DNA of 45,532 nt, taken from Clostridiales bacterium (lineage in GTDB: Bacteria; Bacillota; Clostridia; Lachnospirales; Lachnospiraceae). The stretch spans positions 1-45,532 of the forward strand of contig JAQXIP010000095.1 of NCBI GenBank assembly GCA_029007845.1, in the 5' to 3' direction. The position numbers were made by a program, and so were the translations under genes. Positions 17,481 to 24,655 of this stretch are shown in pieces (position 1 is the first letter of the stretch; every line of letters starts with the position of its first letter). The notes under the pieces are model-generated. The model was not told the DNA's origin. It made no database searches and saw only the letters and a program-made list of their open reading frames with translations.

Positions 17481-18149
17481 ATGAAAAAGAAATTGATGGT
17501 GATATTGATGACGGGAATGATGGCAGCCGTACTTGGCGCATGTGGACAGACCGGTGGTGGTACTGCAACAACAGCCGGTTCTTCCACAACCCCAGCAACA
17601 GCCGGATCATCCGGAACCTCTGCCCCAGCAGTCGGGGTTGACGGAATGACGGAGGATGCCCTGCATGATATCTCAGAGCAGGAACTGATCGAGAAGACCG
17701 GAATCGACCTTCCGGCACCAGAGGGAGCCACGGATGTGGTATATAGTGTATTAAGTGCATCCAGTGAGGAGCCGGTTGCAGAGATGGCCTTTACCCTGGA
17801 TGGGAAAAAAGCCTATCTAAGAGCAAAGAATACGGATCTGATTCCTCCGGTTATGGATGAGTCAACGGATCCTGCCGAGTTTGCCAAACCGGATCACTTT
17901 GAGGAATATAATATTTCCGGTCTGTATTTTGAAGGAGACGGATTTAAGAGTGGGGAAATATCTTACTGCACCGGCTATGCTTCCTGGACAAAGGATATGG
18001 GTTATGTAGCATGGATTGATGCAGCGCCGGGTGTTCTCTATAATCTTGGTATGGAATCAGAAACCGATGGGGATGTGCTTCTTGCACTTGCCCAGAAAGC
18101 ATTTTCTCCATTACAGGGAGAAACCGATGGGGATAGCAGCGCACAGTAG
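17481..18149 (+). CDS. Putative lipoprotein embedded in the paralogue operon
   Basis: A 222-aa protein. The open frame begins at 17466, but the ATG at 17481 has GGAGG 8 bases upstream and begins with a typical lipoprotein signal (MKKKLMVILMTG) ending in the lipobox VLGAC, so 17481 is chosen. After the lipidated Cys comes a Thr/Ser/Gly/Ala-rich linker, typical of exported lipoproteins, then a domain of about 170 residues containing YNISGLYFEGDGF and MGYVAWIDAAPGVLYNLGM; I do not recognise a family. Near the 3' end the 15 bases GAAACCGATGGGGAT occur twice, 60 bases apart, giving ETDGD in both places. It lies between two paralogue genes with gaps of about 30 bases, so it is likely co-expressed with them. 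Confidence 0.78.
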   Translation: MKKKLMVILMTGMMAAVLGACGQTGGGTATTAGSSTTPATAGSSGTSAPAVGVDGMTEDALHDISEQELIEKTGIDLPAPEGATDVVYSVLSASSEEPVAEMAFTLDGKKAYLRAKNTDLIPPVMDESTDPAEFAKPDHFEEYNISGLYFEGDGFKSGEISYCTGYASWTKDMGYVAWIDAAPGVLYNLGMESETDGDVLLALAQKAFSPLQGETDGDSSAQ

Positions 18150-18178
18150 CAGAAAAGAAGAAAAAAGGGGGTAAGCTT

Positions 18179-20014
18179 ATGCCAGCATATCGTGAATTAG
18201 ATGCATATCTTTTATCACACACGATTAAGGTGAGTGACGAACTGATTGATTATTTTGATAACTGCAGTAATCCGGAGATTAAGAGATGTCTGGAAACCTT
18301 GTCAGATGTCAAGGATAAATTAGACAGAATTGATGAGATTGAGAATGATCCACAACAGCAGGAGGATGCAAAAAAATTATGGAGGGAAGTATATACTTCC
18401 GTAACGACTATGAAAAATCTCAGTGATGAGCTGAAGAAGTACAATGAAGAAAACCGCTGGATGGATATTCATGAGCAGCCAGAGATGCAGCAGGCGATTG
18501 AGATGGGGTATGTCTGCCAGTACTTAAAAACCATGGTCGAAGCCGTGCGGTTTGAGTTCAATATCCGCAATACGGCCCAAAAGGTAAATAAGATTGTGGA
18601 CATGGAGCAGGAGCACCAGAAGCATATGCAGGATTATCTGGCTGCAATGAAGAAGTATCAGGATGATAGAGAGCAGATATCCATTGTAGAAAGCCAGTTA
18701 GAGGAACTTAATGCAGAAGAACCGCTGCAGGATGCAGACGATGAGCTTCTTGTGACGGATGATAAAGAACTGGACAGTCTTCGAAGGCGGGAAAAAGAAC
18801 TGAGAGAACTTTCGGCCTTTTATGAGAAGCAGATGGAAAATCCGCCATTTAATGGGGATGAGGTACTTCTAACCATGACCATTAAGGAGCTGAAAGAAGA
18901 ACAGAAGGTACTCCAGAAATTTAAGAAAATCAACAATTATGATGGAGTACATGCAAGGCGTGAACTGGAAAAGACAGAAATAGAAGGAGCCGATCCGGAA
19001 ACGGGCAGAGTGACCAGTGAATTTGTCCGTGAGGAAATGCAGCGTCAGAGTGAGAAGCTTGAGATGCTGAAAGAGGAAAATAGGCAGATTTACACTGTTG
19101 ACAGAGATGCCCAGAACGCCTTTGATTATCTGAAATCCCTGCAGGGGACGGTTCGAAAGCATCTCGAACCGGCTGCAGCATTCCGGATCAGCAAAGATAC
19201 CACAAGCTGGATGGATATGATGAATGAGGTTAAGGGACATATTGAAAAGGAACAGCAGGCCATCCAGGAGGCTAAGGTTTCTTTGGTAAAGCAGAAAGAG
19301 GAAACCCTGATGGGATTACAGGAGGAAACAATACGTGGCAGGAAAAATCTGGTGCGTAGTGGAAAACGTATCTATCAGGAAAGCGTTGATATCGCAGGGA
19401 AAAAACGGGAGGCGGCAGTGTCCTGCAATATTGACCAAAACGATTTCCGGGAGGCACTGCAGCAAAGCATGTCCAATTTTCTTGACCGGGCAATGGATGG
19501 AACGGAAAAGGGTCATAAGAATTCCCCGGAATTTACTAAGATGTATGAGAAGATCCAGACTTTGAGCCAGCAGATGAAAGAACCGGATTATTCCCTTGAG
19601 AGACTGGAAGAAGACATGAAGGATCTGGGACGGGTATGTGACAATTATGTCAGAGCAAAACAGGGATGGTGGCATCTTATTGGCAATACCCAGCGTACAA
19701 TGCGCCTTAATTTTGCTTCTTCAGTCAGTGATTTTGCAAATAACATGTACCGGGTATCCTATAAGCTGCAGGCTGCAAAAGCTGGGGTGAAGTATGATAC
19801 TCTTGCGCATAATATGGAGCTTGCAAATGAAATTGGCAGCCAGGACAAATCCCTTAAGGATTATCTGAGAGGCATCACAGTAGAGGAAGATGGAACGGTC
19901 ATAGAACGGGTGGATTATGATATGGAGACGGAACCGGTTGCTGCCCATGTGGAAGCAGTCCAGGACGCACCACAGAAGGAATACCAGAAAGAAGAACCGA
20001 TGATAGGGTTATAA
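18179..20014 (+). CDS. Paralogue 7 of the helical MP-family
   Basis: A 611-aa protein of unknown function, start MPAYRELDAY. The ribosome-binding region is AAAAAAGGGGGT. The N-terminal part is helical; the segment QPEMQQAIEMGYVCQYLKTM is the likely counterpart of the GRxYYxxAQN motif. Residues about 140-400 include charged coiled coil (for example MQRQSEKLEMLKEENRQ). The C-terminal module is at about 422-530 (DGTEKGHKNSPEFTKMYEKI, YVRAKQGWWHLIGNTQR, TMRLNFASSVSDFANNM). The tail is acidic and Gln-rich and ends EEPMIGL, recalling EPLLGG in paralogue 5. No signal peptide or membrane segment. The transporter gene begins about 20 bases downstream. Confidence 0.8.
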   Translation: MPAYRELDAYLLSHTIKVSDELIDYFDNCSNPEIKRCLETLSDVKDKLDRIDEIENDPQQQEDAKKLWREVYTSVTTMKNLSDELKKYNEENRWMDIHEQPEMQQAIEMGYVCQYLKTMVEAVRFEFNIRNTAQKVNKIVDMEQEHQKHMQDYLAAMKKYQDDREQISIVESQLEELNAEEPLQDADDELLVTDDKELDSLRRREKELRELSAFYEKQMENPPFNGDEVLLTMTIKELKEEQKVLQKFKKINNYDGVHARRELEKTEIEGADPETGRVTSEFVREEMQRQSEKLEMLKEENRQIYTVDRDAQNAFDYLKSLQGTVRKHLEPAAAFRISKDTTSWMDMMNEVKGHIEKEQQAIQEAKVSLVKQKEETLMGLQEETIRGRKNLVRSGKRIYQESVDIAGKKREAAVSCNIDQNDFREALQQSMSNFLDRAMDGTEKGHKNSPEFTKMYEKIQTLSQQMKEPDYSLERLEEDMKDLGRVCDNYVRAKQGWWHLIGNTQRTMRLNFASSVSDFANNMYRVSYKLQAAKAGVKYDTLAHNMELANEIGSQDKSLKDYLRGITVEEDGTVIERVDYDMETEPVAAHVEAVQDAPQKEYQKEEPMIGL

Positions 20015-20034
20015 AATGATCGGGGGTGCCAATC

Positions 20035-21750
20035 TTGACAAAAAAAGAATGTAACATCATGTTGTTTTCCATTACGCTATGCTGGGCGTCATCCTATATA
20101 TTTATTAAAGACCTTCCTGCAGACATGTCATCCTATGCGTATCTGACACTGACTGCAGGAATTGCAGGTATCATCCTCCTGGTAGTCTTTCACCGGGCGT
20201 TAAAAACGCTGGACTGGATGACGGTTCTAAGGTCAGCCATACTGGCAGCACTGATTGCCGGAAATATGTTAATGGAAAAGAAAGGATTAGAGTACCTGCC
20301 GTCATCAACCGCTAGTTTTCTGGCATCCTTGAATATTATAATCGTCCCTGTGATACTTCTTATGCTGCGGAAGTTTCCGACTAAAAATAATATAGCAGGC
20401 ATCCTGATCATTCTGGCAGGACTCTTTGTGTCAGACGGCATATCGCTGTCTGGCAGTTCTGCGGTGGGAACATTGTATATGACAGGTGCCTGTGTTCTGA
20501 TGTCCTTATATACGATAGTGGCAGCGGATTTCTCGAAGAAATCCAACCCCCTTGTGTTAAGTGTACTTCAGATCTGCTTTTCTGCAGTGATTGGTTTTGG
20601 ACTCTGGTTTCTGGAAGATCCGGGAACCTTTGCCCATGTTACATGGTCCAACCGGATGCTTTCATCCATATTTATTCTGGCTTTTTTCTCCAAAGCATAT
20701 GCCTATATTATGCTGATGTATGGAGAAAAGTACGCAGATGCCATCAGCGTAACGGTTATTGCGTCTACGGAACCGGTGGTGACCTTGACTCTGGCATTGC
20801 TGATACCCAATGCACAGGGAGATACGGAAGCTTTTTCCGTAAAAGCACTGATCGGTGCGGTGGTGATTGCTGTGGGAGCATTTGTGGCTGGTTCGGATTT
20901 CCTGGACAGGAAGAAGATCAATATGGCAGGAAAAGTAACAGATTCTGGAGAACAGCAAAAGGAGCCGTTTCATACAGCAGGAATGGCAGAGAAGAAAAAA
21001 GGGTGTGCTATGGCGGAGCCATTAAAGCAGTTTTTACTGACAATGGTGCCTTTTGCTGTTCTTGGTGCAGCTTTTAAAGTAATGGTATTAGTGGAAGGTT
21101 TTACGGAAGTGAGACCGGCAAATGCCCTGCCTATGATAGCTGGGCTGTCCTTTGGCCTGGTTGGTGCATTGGGGTGTGCAGTGGGCAATCTGGTGGCTGA
21201 CTGCTTTGGAACCTTGAATGCAACATCGGTGCTTGGCATGATTGGAAATATGATGGCAGCGTATATCCCTTATCGGATGTGGTATGCGTTGTCGAGAGAA
21301 AAACCGAATGTCCATTCCTGGAAACATCTGTTTCTTTACATATGGACGGCCTGCGTGGGAGCACTTTCCTGTGCCTGGTTTTTAGGGTTTGGCCTGGAAC
21401 TGTTTTTTGGCATGTGGATTGAGTCAGTATACAAATATGTATTGCTGAATAATCTGGGATTCTCTCTTGCGCTGGGACTTCCAATCTTTATTCTAGTTAC
21501 ATCAGACAGCATCCGGGTTAAGATGCAGGGACCAAAAAGGTGGGAGAATCGATTTGGCCTGAAGAGAGGCAGATGGGTTGTGGCAGTTTTAGTAGCGGAC
21601 ACGGTCTTGCTTCTTGGTATTATGTTAGGAGTCTTAAGTGGCTTTCATTTGACCAATAGTGTTTTGATGTGTCTGGTCTCTGGGATAGCAGCTTTATTAA
21701 CCATAGGAGTGTGCATACTGCCAACGGGAAAGGAAAGGGATCTTAAGTGA
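20035..21750 (+). CDS. EamA/DMT transporter fused to an ECF-S-like membrane domain
   Basis: An integral membrane protein of about 571 aa. Residues 5-290 look like a DMT-superfamily EamA transporter: ten hydrophobic segments in two similar halves, with the phrase GLEYLPSSTASFLASLNIIIV. After a charged linker (about 300-325) comes a second membrane domain (about 330-560), unusual for this family. Its core GLVGALGCAVGNLVADCFG is nearly the same as GFWGALGCAVGNLAADLLSG in the N-terminal domain of the phosphatase at 22275; an ECF substrate-component (QueT-like) fold is my inference. The start is uncertain: GTG at 20026 lacks a spaced ribosome site, while TTG at 20035 has GGGGGTG 6 bases upstream; ATG at 20059 is also possible. 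The stop overlaps the GTG of the next gene (GTGA). The substrate is unknown. Confidence 0.78.
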   Translation: MTKKECNIMLFSITLCWASSYIFIKDLPADMSSYAYLTLTAGIAGIILLVVFHRALKTLDWMTVLRSAILAALIAGNMLMEKKGLEYLPSSTASFLASLNIIIVPVILLMLRKFPTKNNIAGILIILAGLFVSDGISLSGSSAVGTLYMTGACVLMSLYTIVAADFSKKSNPLVLSVLQICFSAVIGFGLWFLEDPGTFAHVTWSNRMLSSIFILAFFSKAYAYIMLMYGEKYADAISVTVIASTEPVVTLTLALLIPNAQGDTEAFSVKALIGAVVIAVGAFVAGSDFLDRKKINMAGKVTDSGEQQKEPFHTAGMAEKKKGCAMAEPLKQFLLTMVPFAVLGAAFKVMVLVEGFTEVRPANALPMIAGLSFGLVGALGCAVGNLVADCFGTLNATSVLGMIGNMMAAYIPYRMWYALSREKPNVHSWKHLFLYIWTACVGALSCAWFLGFGLELFFGMWIESVYKYVLLNNLGFSLALGLPIFILVTSDSIRVKMQGPKRWENRFGLKRGRWVVAVLVADTVLLLGIMLGVLSGFHLTNSVLMCLVSGIAALLTIGVCILPTGKERDLK

Positions 21751-22241
21751 ATGACAGTAAAATGAAAAACTCAGGCGGCATGAGAATCATTGTCCTGCTT
21801 TTAGTCTTAAATCTGATAATTTCAGGATGTATTACCGGATATCTTGTGATGGACAGGAAGCATAGTCTAAAAGCGGAAAAACAGATAAGCAGCGGTAAGG
21901 AGCTGTCTGGAATGGAGACAGGAGAAAAATACATCATCTATATCGGAACAAATGATAAAGTTACGTATTCCCAGTTGATTTCTACTGACGAGGCAAGGGA
22001 TATTGTTAACCGGATCTGCGCCAAATATGTTGGAGGGTATACCGCATCCGATGCACAGGGAGGATGGGTTGATGAGACGGATACCCTGACTCAGGAAAAC
22101 ACCCTTGTCTATATGTTTTACGATATCTCGGAAGAGCAGCTGTTCCAGATTATGGATGAGGTTCTTGACCAGTTAAATCAGAACTCGATTCTGGTGGAGC
22201 GGCAGAAAGCGGTGTACACTTATTATTCTGGTGAAAAATAG
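21747..22241 (+). CDS. DUF3574-like membrane-anchored or lipoprotein
   Basis: A 164-aa protein starting at a GTG that overlaps the stop of the transporter gene, implying translational coupling; AAAGGAAAGGG lies upstream. Residues about 12-32 are hydrophobic and contain IISGC, which could be a lipobox or part of a plain membrane anchor. The soluble part (about 55-160) resembles DUF3574 proteins by its pattern: KYIIYIGTND, then GGYTASDAQGGWVDE, then TQENTLVYMF. The molecular role of that family is not known to me. An 18-bp tandem duplication (22228-22263) covers the 3' end of the gene, including its stop. Confidence 0.62.
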   Translation: MNDSKMKNSGGMRIIVLLLVLNLIISGCITGYLVMDRKHSLKAEKQISSGKELSGMETGEKYIIYIGTNDKVTYSQLISTDEARDIVNRICAKYVGGYTASDAQGGWVDETDTLTQENTLVYMFYDISEEQLFQIMDEVLDQLNQNSILVERQKAVYTYYSGEK

Positions 22242-22263
22242 TTTGCTGGTGAAAAATAGTTTG
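22228..22263. repeat. Perfect 18-bp tandem duplication
   Basis: The unit CTGGTGAAAAATAGTTTG occurs at 22228-22245 and again at 22246-22263 without mismatch. The first copy contains the TAG stop of the DUF3574-like gene. The second copy places another TAG and the start of the GGAGAA ribosome site of the next gene downstream. It looks like a recent replication slippage. Confidence 0.9.
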
Positions 22264-22274
22264 GAGAAGATAGT

Positions 22275-23996
22275 ATGTTAAAAAAAAGTAAAACATGGAA
22301 AATGAATTTATTTCATTTTATAATAGCAGCAGTCATTTTTTTGGCAGTCACCATGCCTTTCCGGTGGTATACAGCACTGATGGAGGTGACAGAGATACGT
22401 CCGGTTGCGGCTCTGACACCATTTTTTGGGATGGTGTTCGGATTCTGGGGTGCACTTGGATGTGCTGTGGGGAATCTGGCCGCCGATCTTTTGTCCGGGT
22501 ATTCTTTGGGGATGAGTTTACTAAGTGTACCGATTCAGTTTCTTATGGGGATGCTTCCTTATGTGCTCTGGTATCATATTCCGGCACGGAATGGAGAGAA
22601 GCCTTCTTTTCCACGAATGGATAAAACGGAACATGTGATAAAATACATGCTGATTATTCTGGTGAACTCAGCAGTAACTATGGTGCTTCTTGGACTTGTG
22701 ATGCAAAGATATGGGATTGCAGAGGTCTTTTCCCAGACTACCTTTGCCATATTTTTGAATAATCTGGATTTTAGTTATGTGCTGGGTCTGCCGCTGCTTA
22801 CCTTGGCAGCAGTTTGGAAAGGATACCGTTTTTCATTGAATGAGCGGCTGATATTGTTTTTCCTTTTGCTTGCTATTCTTGCTGGTCTTTTAATCGGAAA
22901 CGCATCCTGGAGTGAAGCTGTGAATATGTCGAAAGACAGACTCTATATCTGGAATCATGTGTGTATGGATGTGGCAGTTGTACAGAATCTGTTTATGCTG
23001 TTGGAACTTCTTTTTCTTGTATATATTGAGAAGCGGGTTACGATTCCTATTCAGAAACTGGCTCATATTTCGAATGATTATGTAAAAGAAGGGGGAGAGA
23101 AGACAAATCTTCAGCAATTTGTGGATGCTTGTCAGCCATATGTGGATAATTCCATGGAGGTAGGGCACCTGGCCAGATCCTATGTCCGCATGGTCACGGA
23201 TCTGGAAGCATATATGGAAAACCTGAAAAATATAACTGCTGAGAAGGAGAAAATTGGAGCAGAATTAAATATTGCGACACAGATCCAGGCAGATATGCTT
23301 CCTGGGATTTTTCCGGCATTCCCTGGAAGACAGGAATTTGACATCTATGCTACAATGACACCTGCAAAAGAGGTGGGCGGCGATTTTTATGATTTCTTCC
23401 TTGTGGATGAGGATCATCTGGCTATGGTTGTGGCGGATGTATCCGGAAAGGGGGTACCGGCGGCGTTGTTTATGGTGATTGCCAAGACTTTGATCAAAAA
23501 CCGGGCGCAGATGGGGGATAGTCCTGCACAGGTGCTGATGAATGTGAATGAACAGTTATGTGAGGGAAATGACGCAGAACTTTTTGTAACCGTCTGGCTG
23601 GGAATTCTTCAGATCTCCACCGGAAAAGGTGTGGCGGCCAATGCGGGGCATGAACATCCGGCAGTCCGCAGAGGAGATGGCAGCTTTGAACTGGTTAAGT
23701 ACCGTCATTCACCGCCGGTGGCATTTATGGAAGATGTCCCGTTTGAAGAACATGAGTTTGAGCTTCATCCGGGAGATTGCCTGTATGTATATACAGATGG
23801 CGTGGCAGAAGCTACCAATCGTGATATGGAACTGTTTGGGGTAGACCGGATGCTGCAGGCATTGAACCGGAAGACAAAATCCTCACCGGAGGAGCTTCTG
23901 CATACGGTGAAGGGTGAGATTGACCAGTTCGTGGGCGATGCACCACAGTTTGATGATATTACTATGCTTTGCCTGGATTATTCCGGGGCAGTGTAA
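22275..23996 (+). CDS. SpoIIE-family PP2C phosphatase with ECF-S-like membrane sensor
   Basis: A 573-aa protein. Residues 10-245 form a multi-pass membrane domain containing GFWGALGCAVGNLAADLLSG, shared with the C-terminal domain of the transporter at 20035. A HAMP-like and coiled linker (IPIQKLAHISNDY to KEKIGAELNIATQ, about 255-335) leads to a PP2C/SpoIIE catalytic domain with GGDFYDFF, ADVSGKGVPAAL, YTDGVAEA and FDDITMLCL, whose acidic residues should bind two metal ions. In known systems this class dephosphorylates STAS anti-anti-sigma factors. Compared with the phosphatase at 656 the catalytic domain is very similar but the sensor differs. The anti-sigma-like ATPase lies 65 bases downstream, a classic functional pair. 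Confidence 0.87.
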   Translation: MLKKSKTWKMNLFHFIIAAVIFLAVTMPFRWYTALMEVTEIRPVAALTPFFGMVFGFWGALGCAVGNLAADLLSGYSLGMSLLSVPIQFLMGMLPYVLWYHIPARNGEKPSFPRMDKTEHVIKYMLIILVNSAVTMVLLGLVMQRYGIAEVFSQTTFAIFLNNLDFSYVLGLPLLTLAAVWKGYRFSLNERLILFFLLLAILAGLLIGNASWSEAVNMSKDRLYIWNHVCMDVAVVQNLFMLLELLFLVYIEKRVTIPIQKLAHISNDYVKEGGEKTNLQQFVDACQPYVDNSMEVGHLARSYVRMVTDLEAYMENLKNITAEKEKIGAELNIATQIQADMLPGIFPAFPGRQEFDIYATMTPAKEVGGDFYDFFLVDEDHLAMVVADVSGKGVPAALFMVIAKTLIKNRAQMGDSPAQVLMNVNEQLCEGNDAELFVTVWLGILQISTGKGVAANAGHEHPAVRRGDGSFELVKYRHSPPVAFMEDVPFEEHEFELHPGDCLYVYTDGVAEATNRDMELFGVDRMLQALNRKTKSSPEELLHTVKGEIDQFVGDAPQFDDITMLCLDYSGAV

Positions 23997-24061
23997 ACTG
24001 GAACCGGATTATGGCTTTAAAAGATAATTTTTATACAGTATAAGAAGAGAGGTAAGTGCAT

Positions 24062-24484
24062 ATGAGTGAGTTGAATATTGAAGCAAAAACAGAGAATCTG
24101 GATCAGGTGCTGGCTTTTGTAGTCGGTAAGCTGGAGGAGCTGGATTGTCCGATGAAAGCCCAGATGCAGATTGAAATAGCAGTGGAGGAACTGTTTGTGA
24201 ACATTGCGAATTATGCCTATAATCCAGAAGTGGGACCGGCAACCGTGCGGGTAGATGTGCTGGATGAACCGCTTTCCGTAGTGATTACCTTTATTGATAA
24301 CGGAGTTCCATATGATCCCCTTGCCAAGGAAGATCCGGATGTGGAGAAGACTGCCAGAAACCGGCAGATTGGCGGCCTGGGAATCTATATGGTAAAGCAG
24401 AGTATGGATGACATCAATTATGAATACAAAGACGGAAAAAATATTCTCAGCATCAAAAAAAAGATCAACGAAGATCAGACTTGA
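24062..24484 (+). CDS. RsbW/SpoIIAB-like anti-sigma serine kinase (HATPase)
   Basis: A 140-aa GHKL-fold ATPase of the HATPase_c_2 class. Visible motifs are the N-box EIAVEELFVNIANYAYN (about 38-54, with the Asn that binds Mg), the G1 box FIDNGVPYDP (about 76-85) and the glycine-rich IGGLGIYMVKQSMDD (about 103-117). Relatives bind and inhibit a sigma factor and phosphorylate a STAS partner; the phosphatase encoded just upstream would reverse that step. Neither a STAS protein nor a sigma factor gene is in this window, so the partners must lie elsewhere or the output differs. The frame opens at a GTG (24056), but the ATG at 24062 has AGAGAGG at proper spacing and is preferred. Confidence 0.83.
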   Translation: MSELNIEAKTENLDQVLAFVVGKLEELDCPMKAQMQIEIAVEELFVNIANYAYNPEVGPATVRVDVLDEPLSVVITFIDNGVPYDPLAKEDPDVEKTARNRQIGGLGIYMVKQSMDDINYEYKDGKNILSIKKKINEDQT

Positions 24485-24490
24485 GGTTTT

Positions 24491-24507
24491 TAAGAAAAAT
24501 GTAAGAA
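24491..24507. promoter_or_regulatory. 17-bp shared upstream box, copy 1
   Basis: TAAGAAAAATGTAAGAA occurs here and, base for base, at 38509-38525. Both copies lie in intergenic DNA upstream of promoters. It could be a response-regulator site; TGTAAGAA resembles half-sites of OmpR-type regulators, but no regulator is demonstrated. Confidence 0.4.
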
Positions 24508-24541
24508 TAATTTCACAGAATTGTTTTTGGTTTAGTGCTGA

Positions 24542-24566
24542 TTTGGTGCTGTTCCTATGTTATGAT
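24542..24566 (+). promoter_or_regulatory. Conserved promoter-like element, copy E (divergent first block)
   Basis: TTTGGTG (24542-24548), a 9-base gap, then TGTTATGAT (24558-24566). Compared with copy C, TTTG, CTGTTC and TGTTATGAT align without gaps; only the TCA of the first block is changed to GTG. It stands about 90 bases before the Big_2 surface-protein gene. Confidence 0.5.
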
Positions 24567-24572
24567 ATTGGG

Positions 24573-24590
24573 GTCAAAAGGTCTTTTGAC
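24573..24590. promoter_or_regulatory. Perfect 8-bp inverted repeat at the expected transcription start
   Basis: GTCAAAAG (24573-24580), GT, CTTTTGAC (24583-24590). It begins about 7 bases after the TATGAT of copy E, so it would cover the transcription start and could be an operator or a 5'-end hairpin. The 13 bases GGGTCAAAAGGTC (24571-24583) recur at 45386-45398. Confidence 0.45.
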
Positions 24591-24655
24591 ATACAAAAAC
24601 AAAGGGTAACTCGTCAACCAGGCATATACATATAAAAGAAAGGTGAGTAGAACAC

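Noticed and set aside
2215..20014. Type VII (WXG100/LXG) secretion substrates
   Set aside because: The proteins are helical, but no WXG motif, YxxxD/E tail in the right context, or EssC-type ATPase is present in the window.
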